NCBI RefSeq assembly: GCF_004770895.1
Contig: NZ_RQHS01000018.1
Coordinates: 521,856 to 585,855, forward strand
DNA: 64,000 nt
Reading direction: 5' to 3'
From: Leptospira dzoumogneensis
GTDB lineage: Bacteria; Spirochaetota; Leptospiria; Leptospirales; Leptospiraceae
Part shown: positions 1 to 11,378 of the stretch, piece by piece
Layout of the letters: each line of letters begins with the position of its first letter
Position numbering within the stretch: the stretch's first letter is position 1
Program-made: the position numbers and the translations under genes
The notes under the pieces: model-generated
The model's database searches: none
What the model was told of the DNA's origin: nothing
The model's input: the letters and a program-made list of their open reading frames with translations, nothing else

Positions 1-876
1 TACAAAAACACTTTCGCATTAGTACAAGACGTTTATAGAAAAGTTGCGGACGATAAGGTATTCGATTTTGGTCCGGTGAGAGAACAAGGAGAAGCACTTT
101 CTGACTTTGTAAGAACTCATAATAATCTTTCTTATCTCATACTTGGAATGAATAACCCAGGGTATTATTTGTACAACCAGATCACTACTTCCACATTCTA
201 TGCTCTCATCATAGGAAAACTTTTGGACTTCTCCCGTCCTAAAATGGTGGATTTGGCAATCTCTTGTTTGGTTGCAGATGTGGGAATGACCAAGGTTCCT
301 GCAACCATCTCCGAAAAAACGGACCAGCTCACCGACGAAGAATACAAATCTATCTTAAAACATACGATCATAGGTTATCAGGTACTGACCCAAAGAGTCA
401 AAATTAAGAATAGTTTGGCGGTTGTAGCCTTACAACACCATGAACGTTTTGATGGAAAAGGTTATCCCCAAAAGATCGCAGCCACTGCAATCGAAGAGAA
501 CGCTAGGATCTATGCGATCGCGGATAATTTTTCAGCACTTATCACAAACAGACCTCATAGACAGAGAGTTCTTCCTCACGAAGCGATCAAGTCCATGATC
601 AGCATGGATGTTGGCAAGTTCGACCTGAAAATCGTAAGGACTTTCTTAAACCAAGTCTCCTTATATCCTGTGGGTTCTTGTGTGGAACTTTCGGACAAAA
701 GAGTAGGGATCGTTCTTGCTGCAAACGCGGACAAACCTTTAAGACCTTCTATCCGTATTATAAAAGACGAATATGGGACTTTTGTGAGAAACTTGGTATT
801 AGTGGATCTGGTGAAAGAAAATCATCTGTTCATCGTCAAGGCACTCGATCTTCAGGAAGCCACCGCAAATTCTTAA
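1..876 (+). CDS. HD-GYP domain protein, degenerate, 5' end cut by window
   Basis: The reading frame is open from base 1, so the start lies upstream of the window; the first in-window start-like codon (GTG 76) is internal. HD-GYP proteins hydrolyse cyclic di-GMP. The GYP signature [11 protein letters not shown] (436-468) and a downstream ADNFSAL segment are intact. The canonical HDIGK motif reads ADVGM (274-288), so the metal-binding His and the Lys are lost, and I see no His at the first HD-GYP His position. The protein may therefore be a c-di-GMP sensor or an altered enzyme. The C-terminal part (from about 660) resembles the tail common in leptospiral HD-GYP proteins. Family call is firm; activity is doubtful. 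Confidence 0.85.
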   Translation, partial: YKNTFALVQDVYRKVADDKVFDFGPVREQGEALSDFVRTHNNLSYLILGMNNPGYYLYNQITTSTFYALIIGKLLDFSRPKMVDLAISCLVADVGMTKVPATISEKTDQLTDEEYKSILKHTIIGYQVLTQRVKIKNSLAVVALQHHERFDGKGYPQKIAATAIEENARIYAIADNFSALITNRPHRQRVLPHEAIKSMISMDVGKFDLKIVRTFLNQVSLYPVGSCVELSDKRVGIVLAANADKPLRPSIRIIKDEYGTFVRNLVLVDLVKENHLFIVKALDLQEATANS

Positions 877-945
877 TTTTTTCGGATCTATACTTTTAGA
901 TCCAAAATATTCACTCTATTCTTCTTTTCCGAAACAGGTCTCTGT

Positions 946-1305
946 ATGGGACCTGGCTCCAAACGAAATATTCTAAAGGGAAAAGAAGGAGAAAATATTG
1001 CCGCGGAACTTCTTCGCGGGAAGGGCCATCTGATCTTAGAAAGGAATTTCAGGATCAGAAGGGGAGAAATCGACATAATCAGCGAGAAAGAAAACGTCCT
1101 GTATTTTACGGAAGTCAAGTACTGGGCTAAAACTTCTCCTCTTCACCCCTTGGAAATATTCACGCAAGTCAAGATCCGTAGAATGAAAACGGCAGCTCAA
1201 TATTATTTGAGCAGAAACGTTTCGTTTAGAGATCATTTTGTCTCCTTCTCCCTGGCCTTAATTACCGAAAAAAGGGAACTGAAATATTATCTTGATCTAT
1301 TCTAA
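946..1305 (+). CDS. UPF0102 / YraN family protein
   Basis: 119 residues, the usual length of the YraN family, which has a PD-(D/E)xK nuclease-like fold and an uncertain role, possibly in DNA repair or uptake. The conserved N-terminal GKEGENIAAELL helix and the GEIDII...EVK core (predicted catalytic Asp, Glu and Lys) are visible. The ATG at 946 has no strong Shine-Dalgarno. In many bacteria yraN sits beside DNA-processing genes; here comM/yifB follows on the opposite strand after one small gene. Confidence 0.85.
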   Translation: MGPGSKRNILKGKEGENIAAELLRGKGHLILERNFRIRRGEIDIISEKENVLYFTEVKYWAKTSPLHPLEIFTQVKIRRMKTAAQYYLSRNVSFRDHFVSFSLALITEKRELKYYLDLF

Positions 1306-1373
1306 AACAATCGTTAAGCGATTTGAAAAACGAGTCGATTTTCGAATTGTCTGCGGGTTCTCAAGGATGAGGA

Positions 1374-1597
<224 letters not shown>

Positions 1598-1627
1598 CCA
1601 CAAAAATAAAACCGTCGAAAGAACAAG

Positions 1628-3163
1628 TTAGGTTACGGCCCTGTTTTCCGGAGACCATCCGGAATTCAGGAAAACAAGGGCCTCCTCCATATTCCTCAAA
1701 AGAATATCCTCAGAACCTTCCAGATCCGCAATCGTTCTCGCCAACTTTCTAAAATGAGCTACCTTACGAATGCTGAACTTTTGTTTGTGAACAGCTTTCC
1801 AAAAGTATACTTCACATTCCTTGGAAAGTGGGATCATTCTTTCTACTTCTTCTCCTCTTAATCTTCCGTTATATAGTTTTCCTGTTTCTCTGAATAATCT
1901 TCGGTATTGCATATCTGCAGCGGATTGGATGGAGTCTCGGATTGATTTTAAATTGATGGAAACCTTCTCCCCATCTGTACTTCCTGAAAAACCTAGGTGA
2001 TAGAATATTTCGATCCGATCCAAAAATGGTCCGGTGAAAGGGGACTGATAATTCCGTATACTTGCAACAGTACAAGTACATTCCTTTATTAAAGTTTGGT
2101 AATATCCGCAAGGACAAGGATTGGTGGCTCCAATGAATAAAAAGGAAGCGGGGTAGGTGATTGAACCGCTGATCCGGGAGATTGTAATTTTACCTTCTTC
2201 CATCGGTTCTCGTAGAGCTTGTAGATTACGAGAATGGAACTCTGAGAGTTCATCTAAGAATAGTATTCCATTACCGGCTAGTGAAACTTCTCCCATTCTT
2301 AAGCTGCTCGAACCTCCGACGAGTGAGATATCGGAGCTAGTGTGGTGTGGACTCCTAAAAGGTCTTTCTACTTCCGTGTCTGAAAGTATCCCTTGTAAAG
2401 AACGTATTCCTAATAATTCTATTCCTTCTTTCTCATTGATCCTGGGAAGAAATCCGTGAGCCAATTTCGCGAGCATTGTTTTTCCAGCACCCGGTGGGCC
2501 CGACAACAAACAATGGTGAGATCCTGCACTCGCGATCTGAATTGCTCGGATCGCAGGCAATTGGCTTTTATGGAATTCAGATTTCCAGGCGAGAACCTCC
2601 GATCTGATCCTTATCTCACCTTTAGGTTCAGGCTTAATTTCTCCCTTAGCTAAAGAGACTAAATCTTTTAGATGAGAGATTGAATAGACCGGAAATTTTC
2701 CGAGTAGGGATGCTTCCTGCCGATTTCCAAAAGGAACAACTGCCACCGTAAAACCTAGATTTTTTAATTCGGAAAGTATAGGTAGAATTCCTTTCAGAGG
2801 TTTTACAGAACCGTCCAGTCCTAGTTCTCCCAAAAAAAGAAACTGTTCTAGTTTTTCAGAAGGAGGTAATTGTTCCGTTAAGTATAAAATCCCAGCTGCA
2901 ATCGGAAGATCTAAGTATGTACCTTCTTTTTTTCTGCCTGCAGGAGCTAGATGGACTAGGATATTCTGGAGAGAATATTCAAACCCACTGTTCTCTATCG
3001 CGATCCTTATCCTGTCCGAGGATTCTTTGATAGAAGGACTAGGAAGCCCAGTGATCTGGAATCTTGGGATCCCTCTTTTTATATTGATCTCTACGGATAC
3101 CGGAAAGGGAAGGATTCCCTCCAGGGAAGCCCCCAGAAATTTGGTCAGTTTACATGTCTCCAT
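1628..3163 (-). CDS. comM: YifB/ComM family Mg-chelatase-like AAA+ ATPase
   Basis: 511 residues, normal for the family. The N-terminal third is the ChlI-like lon-protease-fold domain, the middle is an AAA+ module with Walker A GPPGAGKT and Walker B GILFLDELSEF, followed by the family hallmark NPCPCGY and a second Cys pair (ECTC), then the C-terminal Mg_chelatase_C helical domain. ComM is a hexameric helicase that promotes branch migration during integration of transforming DNA. ATG at 3163 opens METCKLTKFLGASLEGI, the usual N-terminus. It stands alone on the minus strand. Confidence 0.92.
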   Translation of the reverse strand: METCKLTKFLGASLEGILPFPVSVEINIKRGIPRFQITGLPSPSIKESSDRIRIAIENSGFEYSLQNILVHLAPAGRKKEGTYLDLPIAAGILYLTEQLPPSEKLEQFLFLGELGLDGSVKPLKGILPILSELKNLGFTVAVVPFGNRQEASLLGKFPVYSISHLKDLVSLAKGEIKPEPKGEIRIRSEVLAWKSEFHKSQLPAIRAIQIASAGSHHCLLSGPPGAGKTMLAKLAHGFLPRINEKEGIELLGIRSLQGILSDTEVERPFRSPHHTSSDISLVGGSSSLRMGEVSLAGNGILFLDELSEFHSRNLQALREPMEEGKITISRISGSITYPASFLFIGATNPCPCGYYQTLIKECTCTVASIRNYQSPFTGPFLDRIEIFYHLGFSGSTDGEKVSINLKSIRDSIQSAADMQYRRLFRETGKLYNGRLRGEEVERMIPLSKECEVYFWKAVHKQKFSIRKVAHFRKLARTIADLEGSEDILLRNMEEALVFLNSGWSPENRAVT

Positions 3164-3245
3164 AACCGGGACAGGTGCGGAAAAATTCAGGGCTCGCGCT
3201 TTTTTTCTAAAAACTAGTTTATCACTTCCGGACCTTCAGTAAGTT

Positions 3246-3620
3246 ATGCATGAAATGGTGAGATTCTTCGCTTTTTTACTGGCTCTATTTACCATACAGT
3301 GCGGGACCAGGCTGATCAAAAAAGAGAAGTTATTCGAGATCAACGAACATTACCAAGATAAGATATACAGCCTCAAAAAAGACACAAAAGTCTCTATGAC
3401 CGAAACTTTTAAGAAGGGAATGTTGGTCCGAATCTATGTCGAATCGACTCCTTCCCTGATTAAAGTGAAATGTTTCCCCGCTGACCAGAAAAGGGAACAT
3501 GCTATCGGCAGGCTGATTGCTTATCAGGTGAACGATGATTTAGAGAAAAAGACCATCAGTATAGAGGATTTGGATAAGATCGTTGCAAATGAGCTCACGG
3601 AATATAAAAAGAAAAAGTAG
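3246..3620 (+). CDS. putative exported protein or lipoprotein, unknown function
   Basis: 124 residues. A hydrophobic N-terminus ([15 protein letters not shown]) ends in a Cys at residue 19 that could be a relaxed spirochaetal lipobox, though Gln at -1 is unusual. The rest is charged, mixed alpha/beta, with a Lys-rich C-terminus (ELTEYKKKK). An in-frame ATG at 3255 is an alternative start. The 3' end overlaps the start region of the LysM-M23 gene, so the two are probably cotranscribed and the protein may be an envelope partner. I recognise no family. Confidence 0.65.
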   Translation: MHEMVRFFAFLLALFTIQCGTRLIKKEKLFEINEHYQDKIYSLKKDTKVSMTETFKKGMLVRIYVESTPSLIKVKCFPADQKREHAIGRLIAYQVNDDLEKKTISIEDLDKIVANELTEYKKKK

Positions 3621-4602
3621 CCGTCGTTCCCCCCTAGGTTCAAGAAGGCATCCCGATGCGGCCGATATTAAATATGTGAAACGGACGATTCTTTGCCTTC
3701 CCATTATATCCGCCATGCTTAGTTCTGCTTTATCGGCCGATCCACTCAAGAATTACGAAAACGCGATCAACGATTACGCGAATAAGGATTCTTCCTTCTT
3801 TACGGATAAAGAAGAACGTAAGATCAAACAATTATTCTCCCAATCCCCGGAAGAATGGGAAGAAGACAAATATTCTTCTCTTAGCTATCATAAAGATAAA
3901 TCCAATCTGGAACTTCCTTCTTTTATCAGTATCAATCCGATCGTTTCTTCCAAAATCGTCAGCCAAAGCGGCTTTATTATAAAATCCTATATCGTAAAAC
4001 CTAAGGATACTTTATTCAGGATCGCAAAATCCTTAAAGACCACTGCCGCTAAAATCTCGGAAGCAAACGGTTTAAATAAAGGTTCCGTTCTAAAAGTAGG
4101 ACAAAGCTTAAGTGTTCCTGTGAAAGTAGGAAATGCTTCCCGCCAAAAGATAGAATACAAAAGAGTATTCATCACTCCTGTTTTAGGCGCTAGATTTTCT
4201 TCCAGATACGGTAAAAGAAAAGATCCATTCCATACAGGTGGAGGAGGTTATCATACCGGAATAGATATGGCTGGCCCTCAAGGAGCACCAATACTTGCTT
4301 CCGCTGATGGAGTGGTAAGTTTTGCCGGAGTAAACGGCGGTTACGGAAACTCAGTCATCATAGATCATCCAAACGGTTATAGAACCATGTATGCGCATTG
4401 CGCTAAAATTACAGTGGAAGAGGGAACGAAAGTGAAAGCCGGCACGGTCATAGGTGCCGTAGGTCGTACAGGCTCCGCCACAGGTTCCCATCTCCATTTC
4501 GAGGTGTTCTATAACGGAAAAAGGATCAATCCTGAGGTGGCACTTAGGAAAACCTTAAAAATTGTTACTAACCTGGACCCAGGCAAAGTAGCGAAACTTT
4601 AA
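3589..4602 (+). CDS. LysM and M23 (LytM) domain murein peptidase
   Basis: An exported cell-wall hydrolase. A signal sequence ([18 protein letters not shown]) is followed by a spacer, one LysM peptidoglycan-binding domain (about 3985-4130, [16 protein letters not shown]) and a C-terminal M23 domain with HTGIDMAGP (metal His and Asp) and GSHLHFEV (catalytic HxH). The start is uncertain: TTG 3583, ATG 3589 and GTG 3676 are all in frame, and only the last puts the signal peptide at the N-terminus. It overlaps the preceding gene and is followed by a terminator at 4620, so it is not part of the secretion operon. Confidence 0.88.
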   Translation: MSSRNIKRKSSRRSPLGSRRHPDAADIKYVKRTILCLPIISAMLSSALSADPLKNYENAINDYANKDSSFFTDKEERKIKQLFSQSPEEWEEDKYSSLSYHKDKSNLELPSFISINPIVSSKIVSQSGFIIKSYIVKPKDTLFRIAKSLKTTAAKISEANGLNKGSVLKVGQSLSVPVKVGNASRQKIEYKRVFITPVLGARFSSRYGKRKDPFHTGGGGYHTGIDMAGPQGAPILASADGVVSFAGVNGGYGNSVIIDHPNGYRTMYAHCAKITVEEGTKVKAGTVIGAVGRTGSATGSHLHFEVFYNGKRINPEVALRKTLKIVTNLDPGKVAKL

Positions 4603-4619
4603 TTACTGATCATCTTTTT

Positions 4620-4656
4620 AAAAGCCGGGACCATTCTATTTGGATCCGGCTTTTTT
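4620..4656 (+). terminator. Rho-independent terminator before gspC
   Basis: AAAAGCCGG pairs with CCGGCTTTT across a 17-base loop and is followed by a T run. It separates the M23 peptidase gene from the secretion operon, which must then start from its own promoter in the roughly 35 bases before gspC or by read-through. Confidence 0.75.
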
Positions 4657-4689
4657 AGAATGATTCCTTGAGAATATCCGAAGGGCGCA

Positions 4690-5583
4690 ATGAACGCAAT
4701 TTTTATCGAATTCAGAAAACATACATTCTATGTTCTGATCCCAGTCGTGATATTTTTCTCCTTCTCTTTAGCATATCTTTGTAGAGGGATACTTCTGCTT
4801 TTTCTGACCCCGAATGTGCAAACAGGTTCCTCTACTTCGGCTCCCAGAAGACCGGTCGCGGAAAATTCGATCACAATCGAAATGTCCAAGGAAATGGTAA
4901 CAGGTTCTTTATTTAGGGGAAGTTTAGCTCCACCTCCGGGGGAAACTGCCTTAGGTGCGGACGGCACTCCGGAAGGTCCTCCGGATACCGGAGAAGGCGA
5001 AGAAATGAGAGTCACCGGAACCTTAAGCGGTCACTGGAGTTTCGCCAGAGTTACTATTTTAGAAAAAGGGAAACAAAACGCGGAAGAATTCGCGATGGGA
5101 GAAGCGGTTGGAGGATACAAGGTAAAGTCCATTCTTCTCAACCATGTGGTCCTGGAAAAAGGAGGCCAATCCCTCAAAGTGGAGATAGGCCAAACACCTG
5201 GAGAAGCTAGGGCCAAATTAGGAGCCCAGGCAGATGTCCCAGGAGGACCACCTGCAGCCGATACAGTTCGTAAAATTCTGTCCAGACAGGATGTGAATAG
5301 AAAATTAGCTAACGTAGCCGAACTTTATAAGGGAAAATTCGGTCCTTATTTGGAAAATAACACGATCGCCGGTTACAAAATTTACAGCATAGGCAGCGAT
5401 CATATTTTTTACTCTTTGGGAGCTAGGACCGGAGACGTGGTGCGACGGGTAAACGGAATGCCCTTAAACGATACGGTGAAAATGATGGAGATATGGAATT
5501 CCCTAAAAACGGCCGATAAAGTATCCGTAGACGTAGAGAGAATGGGCAAAGTATTGTCCTATGAATTCATCATCCGGAATTAG
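4690..5583 (+). CDS. gspC: type II secretion inner-membrane protein GspC
   Basis: 297 residues. A short cytoplasmic start and one membrane helix (about residues 13-37) are followed by a Pro/Gly-rich linker, an HR domain ([18 protein letters not shown]...) and a C-terminal PDZ-like domain (about 210-297, [19 protein letters not shown]). GspC links the inner-membrane platform to the secretin and helps choose substrates. First gene of the gspC-N operon, 7 bases before gspD. The HR domain is diverged from proteobacterial GspC, so the call also leans on gene order. Confidence 0.85.
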   Translation: MNAIFIEFRKHTFYVLIPVVIFFSFSLAYLCRGILLLFLTPNVQTGSSTSAPRRPVAENSITIEMSKEMVTGSLFRGSLAPPPGETALGADGTPEGPPDTGEGEEMRVTGTLSGHWSFARVTILEKGKQNAEEFAMGEAVGGYKVKSILLNHVVLEKGGQSLKVEIGQTPGEARAKLGAQADVPGGPPAADTVRKILSRQDVNRKLANVAELYKGKFGPYLENNTIAGYKIYSIGSDHIFYSLGARTGDVVRRVNGMPLNDTVKMMEIWNSLKTADKVSVDVERMGKVLSYEFIIRN

Positions 5584-5590
5584 AGATTAA

Positions 5591-7381
5591 ATGCGCAAAA
5601 CAGATTTACGATCCAGATATTTGAGAAACGCAGCATTTGCGTTTTTACTTCTTCTTTCGGTGAACGAGAGTTTAATGTCTCAGGGCAAAAAAGGAAGTAA
5701 AAGAAGTACGACCACTCCAACAGCGGAAGATACAAAGGAAAAGACCTTTTATGCAAACTGGAGAGATACGGAACTGAATGATTTTCTAAAAGGGATGAGC
5801 GCAATCCTAAAGAAAAACATCCTTTTAGATGAGAGTTTAAAAGGTAAGAAGATCACGATCATCTCTCAAAAAGAGATCCCGATCAAAAACGCATTTCCAT
5901 TCATGAAGGCGGTTTTGGAATCCATGGGGTTCGCAATCGTAGAAGAAGTGGATCTGATCACTATCGTAAAATTAAAGGATGCACTTGCCAGATCTCCTTA
6001 TGTAAGAGTGGGCAAGGAGCCTATCCCGGAAACGGAAGCGTTAGATAATCGTATTATCACCCAGATCATTCCGGTAGAAAATGTAAAACCGGAAGAATTG
6101 GAACCTATCTTAAAAAGATTAACTTCTCCTAATACCGATATTATCGTTTATAGAAATACGAATACGATCGTACTTTCCGGTTCCACTGCGGACATCAATA
6201 AACTTCTCACTTTAGTGAATGAGTTGGATGTAAGACCGGATGAGACTACACCTGGGGCGGTCGCTTCTGCGGGTGATGTTCATATTTATACATTAGAATT
6301 TAGTGAAGCGGAGAAGATCGCGGCCACTCTGATCAAGTTGGATAATCCGGTAGTAGGGGACTTACCTCTTCCAAGCGGAGCACCAGGCGCGCCACCTCCT
6401 CCTGCTCCTAAGGTGGAAAAGATCAAGGCAGTCGCTCATAAAGAATCCAACTCAGTGATCGTAACCGCGACTGAAGCGGAATGGAATGAGATCCGTAAAA
6501 TTATCAGAGTTCTAGATTCCGCCAGAAAACAAGTCCTACTAGAAGTATTGATCGTGGAACTTTCTTCCACGGATACGAATGACTTCGGTATCGACTGGAG
6601 ATTCCAAGGACAGGGTCCTTATAGCCAGTTCAACTCAGGGTTAGCTAAAGAAGGAAATATCATCAACTCAAGTGGTAGGATCAATCCAAACTTGAACACT
6701 TTATCCGGATTCTCTCTTGGTTTCGTACAAGCTGGTGCGCAACAGATCTTAGGTATCTTAAGTGCGAATCAAGGAAATGAGAACTTCAACGTATTATCCG
6801 CTCCTCAAGTTCTCACTTTGGATAATCAAGAAGCGGAGATCAACGTAGGACAAGACGTTCCAGTTAGGACCCAAAGCCGTAACGCTGGTTTGGGCGGTGC
6901 AAACGCAGTTACGGTGGATAACTACGAATATCGTCCAACAGGTATTAAATTAAAATTCACTCCTCACGTGAATAAGAATAACAGGATCACTTTAGATCTT
7001 TTACAAGAGATCAAAAACATCGCCTCCATCGCACTTGCGGGCGGTAACCCAACCTTCAACAGAAGAGAAGTGAAGACTACTATCACCATCGACAATAGAC
7101 AAACCATTGTGATCGGGGGTTTGATCTCCAATGACAAACAAAAACGTCTGATCAAGATCCCGTTATTAGGAGATATTCCTTATTTAGGTTGGATCTTCCG
7201 TAGAACTACCGAGCAGTTAAAAAAGACCAATTTGATGGTTTTTATCACTCCACATATCTTGGATAATCGCGAACTTGCTGATAAGATGACTGTTAAGAAG
7301 AAGTTACAGCAAGAAAGATATGAAATTGAAAGGGAAAGGGTTCTAAATAAGGAAGCCACCATCAAGGAACGCGGAGAATAA
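5591..7381 (+). CDS. gspD: type II secretion outer-membrane secretin GspD
   Basis: 596 residues with signal peptide ([18 protein letters not shown]). N0 domain ([20 protein letters not shown]) is followed by N1/N2 KH-like domains ([40 protein letters not shown]), the latter carrying a Pro/Gly-rich insert, then the secretin beta-barrel ([44 protein letters not shown]...[13 protein letters not shown]). It multimerises into the outer-membrane pore. Shorter than typical proteobacterial GspD, with no obvious C-terminal S-domain for a pilotin. Confidence 0.95.
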   Translation: MRKTDLRSRYLRNAAFAFLLLLSVNESLMSQGKKGSKRSTTTPTAEDTKEKTFYANWRDTELNDFLKGMSAILKKNILLDESLKGKKITIISQKEIPIKNAFPFMKAVLESMGFAIVEEVDLITIVKLKDALARSPYVRVGKEPIPETEALDNRIITQIIPVENVKPEELEPILKRLTSPNTDIIVYRNTNTIVLSGSTADINKLLTLVNELDVRPDETTPGAVASAGDVHIYTLEFSEAEKIAATLIKLDNPVVGDLPLPSGAPGAPPPPAPKVEKIKAVAHKESNSVIVTATEAEWNEIRKIIRVLDSARKQVLLEVLIVELSSTDTNDFGIDWRFQGQGPYSQFNSGLAKEGNIINSSGRINPNLNTLSGFSLGFVQAGAQQILGILSANQGNENFNVLSAPQVLTLDNQEAEINVGQDVPVRTQSRNAGLGGANAVTVDNYEYRPTGIKLKFTPHVNKNNRITLDLLQEIKNIASIALAGGNPTFNRREVKTTITIDNRQTIVIGGLISNDKQKRLIKIPLLGDIPYLGWIFRRTTEQLKKTNLMVFITPHILDNRELADKMTVKKKLQQERYEIERERVLNKEATIKERGE

Positions 7382-7385
7382 TACA

Positions 7386-9059
7386 GTGAAAACTCTAGGT
7401 GATATTCTCGTAGAAGACGGGGTCATATCCGCCAAGGATCTAGAAGACTCTCTTAAACTACAAAAAAAGAATCATTTACCCCTAGGACATATTCTTCAGA
7501 AAAAAGGGATCGCAGGAGAAGTAGACGTTCTCAAGGCGATGGCCCGTTTATACAAAATGGAATTCAGGGAAAAACTGGATTTCAAGGGAATGGAAGAAGT
7601 TTACGACCGTATCCCTCTCAAACTCATCCAAAAGAGTAAAATAGTTCCTTTCGAACTAAATAAGAAAAACGTTAAAATTGCGGTGTCTGATCCTACCGAT
7701 CTTCACCCGATGGACGACGTTCGTTCTGCATTAAAAGAATTTAAAATAGAATTCATACTCGCACCTGAACCGGAAGTGATGAGACTCATTCATTCCCAGT
7801 TCGACAACACTTCAGCCGCGGCGAAAGATATGTTGAACGAAATGGAAGGCAGCTTCTCGGAACTTGCAGAAGGTTTCGATAACGAGACAATCGATCTTTC
7901 CGACGATGCTCCGATCATCAAGATGGTGAACGTGATACTTTCTCAAGCGGTAAATGAGAGAGCTTCGGATATTCACGTAGAACCTTACGAAAAAAGCCTA
8001 GTGGTCCGATACAGGATAGACGGTATTCTTCACAATGTATTAACTCCACCTAAATCTTATCATGCGGGGATCACTTCTCGTATTAAGATCATGTCCAACC
8101 TGAACATTGCGGAGAACAGATTACCCCAAGACGGTAGGATCAAACTTAGGCTTGCAGGAAAGGATGTGGATATCCGGGTTTCCACAATTCCTTGTCAGTT
8201 CGGAGAACGTATCGTTATGCGTCTCTTGAATAAGACCGACCAGAAATATTCACTGGAGACGATGGGATTTTATCCGGATCTTGTTAAAACACTCAGAACT
8301 CTTATCTACGAACCTCACGGTATTATCTTAGTAACAGGTCCTACCGGATCCGGAAAATCCACCACATTATACTCGGCTCTCACAGAGTTGAATACGGAAG
8401 AAAGAAATATCATCACCTGCGAAGACCCGGTGGAATATCAGATAGATGGCGTTTCCCAAATGCAAATGCAGGAGAAGATCGGGCTCACATTCGCAACCGG
8501 ACTAAGAGCTATTTTACGTCAGGACCCGGACGTGATCATGGTGGGGGAGATCCGGGACGAGGAAACTGCAAGGATCGCCATCCAAGCTTCCTTAACGGGT
8601 CACTTAGTGTTCTCCACTTTGCACACGAATGATGCCGCTTCCGCCGCTACAAGACTTGTGGATATGGGAATTGAACCTTATCTGATCACTTCTACGGTGC
8701 TTGGATTTATGGCCCAGCGACTTGTTAGAACTATATGCAAAGAATGTAAAACTTCTTATAAACCGACTCCTCAGGAATTGGAATCCATCGGAATTGCAAA
8801 GAAGGATCTGAAAGGTGGAGTTTTATACAAGGGAAAAGGTTGTTCTCATTGTATGAATACCGGATTTAAAGGAAGAACAGGAGTTTACGAACTTCTGATC
8901 ATCAATACTCCGATCAAAAATGCGATCTTAGCCGGATCGGATACGAATAGTATCAATGATATCGCCTTAGAAAATGGGTTTGCCACAATGAGAGATTATG
9001 GTATCCGAAAAGTATTGGATGGAGTCACCACCCCGGATGAAGTTCTAAGGGTTACTTAA
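7386..9059 (+). CDS. gspE: type II secretion ATPase GspE
   Basis: 557 residues starting at GTG 7386, four bases after gspD. The N-terminal MshEN/GspE-N domain ([19 protein letters not shown]) is followed by the RecA-like ATPase with Walker [10 protein letters not shown] (near 8337), Asp box, Walker B GEIRDEET and His box ([11 protein letters not shown]), and a four-Cys zinc site (CKEC...CSHC). It powers pseudopilus assembly at the cytoplasmic face. Confidence 0.96.
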   Translation: MKTLGDILVEDGVISAKDLEDSLKLQKKNHLPLGHILQKKGIAGEVDVLKAMARLYKMEFREKLDFKGMEEVYDRIPLKLIQKSKIVPFELNKKNVKIAVSDPTDLHPMDDVRSALKEFKIEFILAPEPEVMRLIHSQFDNTSAAAKDMLNEMEGSFSELAEGFDNETIDLSDDAPIIKMVNVILSQAVNERASDIHVEPYEKSLVVRYRIDGILHNVLTPPKSYHAGITSRIKIMSNLNIAENRLPQDGRIKLRLAGKDVDIRVSTIPCQFGERIVMRLLNKTDQKYSLETMGFYPDLVKTLRTLIYEPHGIILVTGPTGSGKSTTLYSALTELNTEERNIITCEDPVEYQIDGVSQMQMQEKIGLTFATGLRAILRQDPDVIMVGEIRDEETARIAIQASLTGHLVFSTLHTNDAASAATRLVDMGIEPYLITSTVLGFMAQRLVRTICKECKTSYKPTPQELESIGIAKKDLKGGVLYKGKGCSHCMNTGFKGRTGVYELLIINTPIKNAILAGSDTNSINDIALENGFATMRDYGIRKVLDGVTTPDEVLRVT

Positions 9060-9070
9060 GTTTTCCTTCC

Positions 9071-10297
9071 ATGGCACTTTTTACTTATACCGCGTTTAAC
9101 AAAAAAGGAAAGGAAGAGAAGGGGATCATAGACGCCCCCAATATCCAATCCGCAAGGGCTAAACTTAAATCCAAAGGTTTTTACGTTCGCCAGATTTCCG
9201 AAGACGCGGAAAGAAAGGACAGAGAACTTTTTCCATTCCTAGCGAAACTTCTCTATCGAGTTCCTAAAAAGATCATAGGTCTTTTTTCCAGACAACTTGG
9301 AACTTTACTAGGTGCGGGAATTCCCTTAGACAAATCACTCTCCAGTATTATTGAACAAACGGATCATGAAGTATTTCGTAAAGTAGTGATCGCAATGCAG
9401 GCGGATATAACGGAAGGAAGTTCTCTATCCGATTCGATGAGAAAACATCCGGATATATTTCCAAATCAGTATCCTTCTCTTGTTTCCGTAGGAGAAAGGA
9501 CAGGTGATTACGAAACAGCACTCATGCGTCTTGCTGAGATGGAAGAAAAAAACCTGCAGCTAAAAGGTAAGGTCACCACTGCACTTGTTTATCCAGGAAT
9601 TATTTTCTGCCTTTTACAGATCGTGATCATATTTCTACTCACCACGGTTGTTCCCCAGATCGAACATTTATTCGTGGAATTTAATGCAACTCTTCCAGTG
9701 ATCACTCGGATCGTGATCGGAAGTTCCAGACTTCTAACAGGTTATTGGTTCTTGATCTTCCCTATGATTGGTGCAGGAGTTGTGGGCTTCTTCTTTTATA
9801 AATCCACTCCGGAAGGTAAGGAAAAATGGGAGAAGTTCGTTCTTAAGATCCCGATCATCCGAACACTTAATAAAAAAGTACTTATATCCAATTTTGCCAG
9901 AAACCTAGGAATACTTCTTACAAATAGAGTGCCATTGATCATTTCTCTCCAAATTGTAGAACAGATCGTTGATCATTCCGTTTTCGGACAAGAAATTCGA
10001 AATGCTTGCGATAGAATTCGAGAAGGAGAGAAACTTTCGGCAGCGTTCACTGGGTCAGAGATATTACCACAATTAGTCTTAGGTATGATGTCTGCCGGAG
10101 AAGTTTCTGACAGGGTCCCTGAGATGTTGAATAAACTCGCGGAGATCTACGACCAAGAAGTGGATTCCGCTTTAAAAAATGCGACCCAAGCAATCGAGCC
10201 GTTAATGCTTGTTTTTATGGGTTTTGCGATCGGTATCATTATGGCGGCGATCATCGTTCCGATGTTCAGCTTGACCCAAAACTTGCAAGGTATATAA
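9071..10297 (+). CDS. gspF: type II secretion platform protein GspF
   Basis: 408 residues, usual for GspF/PilC. Two repeated T2SSF cytoplasmic domains (about 65-190 and 270-390) alternate with three membrane helices (IIFCLLQIVIIFLLTTVVP; FLIFPMIGAGVVGFFFY; a C-terminal LMLVFMGFAIGIIMAAIIV). The signature motifs FSRQLGTLLGAGIPLDKSL and NFARNLGILLTNRVPL are clear. It is the inner-membrane rotor/platform that contacts GspE. Confidence 0.95.
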   Translation: MALFTYTAFNKKGKEEKGIIDAPNIQSARAKLKSKGFYVRQISEDAERKDRELFPFLAKLLYRVPKKIIGLFSRQLGTLLGAGIPLDKSLSSIIEQTDHEVFRKVVIAMQADITEGSSLSDSMRKHPDIFPNQYPSLVSVGERTGDYETALMRLAEMEEKNLQLKGKVTTALVYPGIIFCLLQIVIIFLLTTVVPQIEHLFVEFNATLPVITRIVIGSSRLLTGYWFLIFPMIGAGVVGFFFYKSTPEGKEKWEKFVLKIPIIRTLNKKVLISNFARNLGILLTNRVPLIISLQIVEQIVDHSVFGQEIRNACDRIREGEKLSAAFTGSEILPQLVLGMMSAGEVSDRVPEMLNKLAEIYDQEVDSALKNATQAIEPLMLVFMGFAIGIIMAAIIVPMFSLTQNLQGI

Positions 10298-10320
10298 CAA
10301 TAGAAATAGGAGAACCGACT

Positions 10321-10803
10321 TTGAAAACGGGAAACAAACGGAGAAAAGGATTCACTCTTATCGAATTAGCGATCGTTGTCGCCATTTTAGGTGCTTTGAT
10401 GACTATCATTCTTGTCAGCGTGGATTTTGGTGGAGTGAGCATCGAAACCGCGAAGATGAAGATCAAAAAAGACAAACAAGAACTTAGATTACATTTGGAA
10501 AGATACGCTTCCAAATTCGGAAGTTATCCTAGCGAAGAGCAGGGTTTAGACGCGTTAGTGGAAAGACCAACTACCGGAGAAATTCCTGAGACCTGGATCC
10601 CAATGGTAAGCAGCAAGGATTCTATTAACGACCCTTGGAAAAACCCATACAAACTCAGATATGATGGAGCGGGTGAGATCCAGATCATCACTTTTGGTCA
10701 GGATAAAACAGAAGGTGGAGAAGGTTTGAATTCGGACTTCGATATCACTAAAGAAGAGCAATATCCTCCTCAATTTACTTCTGCATCCGGCGCTAAAAAA
10801 TAA
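10321..10803 (+). CDS. gspG: major pseudopilin GspG
   Basis: 160 residues from a TTG start preceded by AGGAG. The class III prepilin signal RRKG/FTLIELAIVV carries the cleaved Gly and Glu+5, followed by the hydrophobic N-terminal helix. The C-terminal half shows the GspG pattern YPSEEQGLDALVERP and a calcium-loop-like stretch (NDPWKNPYKLRY ... GLNSDFDI). It forms the main pseudopilus shaft. No prepilin peptidase gene lies in this operon, so processing must come from elsewhere. Confidence 0.94.
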   Translation: MKTGNKRRKGFTLIELAIVVAILGALMTIILVSVDFGGVSIETAKMKIKKDKQELRLHLERYASKFGSYPSEEQGLDALVERPTTGEIPETWIPMVSSKDSINDPWKNPYKLRYDGAGEIQIITFGQDKTEGGEGLNSDFDITKEEQYPPQFTSASGAKK

Positions 10804-10808
10804 ACCCT

Positions 10809-11378
10809 ATGGGCCCAAGAGCGAAAGGCCGGATCCGTTCCGGCTTCACATTGATCGAATTGGGAGTCGCAGTATTCCTGATTGGTGTGATGTTCGCTCT
10901 TGTGCTTCCTTCCTTAGTTAATTTACTCACACCAGGCGCCCAAGAAGAAGCGATGTTATTGCATGACGTTGTGAACTTCTGCTTTCGCAGGGCAAAGATC
11001 AACCAGAGAACGGTTTATCTTCAGTTGAATGTGGATACTGAAACTTATACGATCATAGACATGGAAAGGGATGAGACCGGTCTAAAAGAAGTTCCGGTAT
11101 TCCAAGACAGAGAACTCCCAAGCTCATCTGCGATCGTAGATGTGATGGATGGAAGAGGTTATAGATATAATACGGGAAAGGTCCGAATTCCATTCTCTCC
11201 GATGGCAGTGGCCGAAGATTTTTATATCCATTTAGGTCCTGATCCTGAGATCACAAGAACACTCATCATAAAACGTTATGGCGGAAAATCCGAAATAGAA
11301 GACGGAGAGGTGACCGTTTCCAAGGAACAATTGGAAGAGTACAAACGCAGCGAGCAATATGGCACGAGTAAGTTTTAA
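10809..11378 (+). CDS. gspH: minor pseudopilin GspH
   Basis: 189 residues with prepilin signal RIRSG/FTLIELGVAVFLIGV and a beta-rich C-terminal GspH-like domain. It lies between gspG and gspI, the standard place for gspH. ATG at 10809 is five bases after gspG; the 3' end overlaps gspI by 20 bases, which implies translational coupling. Confidence 0.85.
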   Translation: MGPRAKGRIRSGFTLIELGVAVFLIGVMFALVLPSLVNLLTPGAQEEAMLLHDVVNFCFRRAKINQRTVYLQLNVDTETYTIIDMERDETGLKEVPVFQDRELPSSSAIVDVMDGRGYRYNTGKVRIPFSPMAVAEDFYIHLGPDPEITRTLIIKRYGGKSEIEDGEVTVSKEQLEEYKRSEQYGTSKF

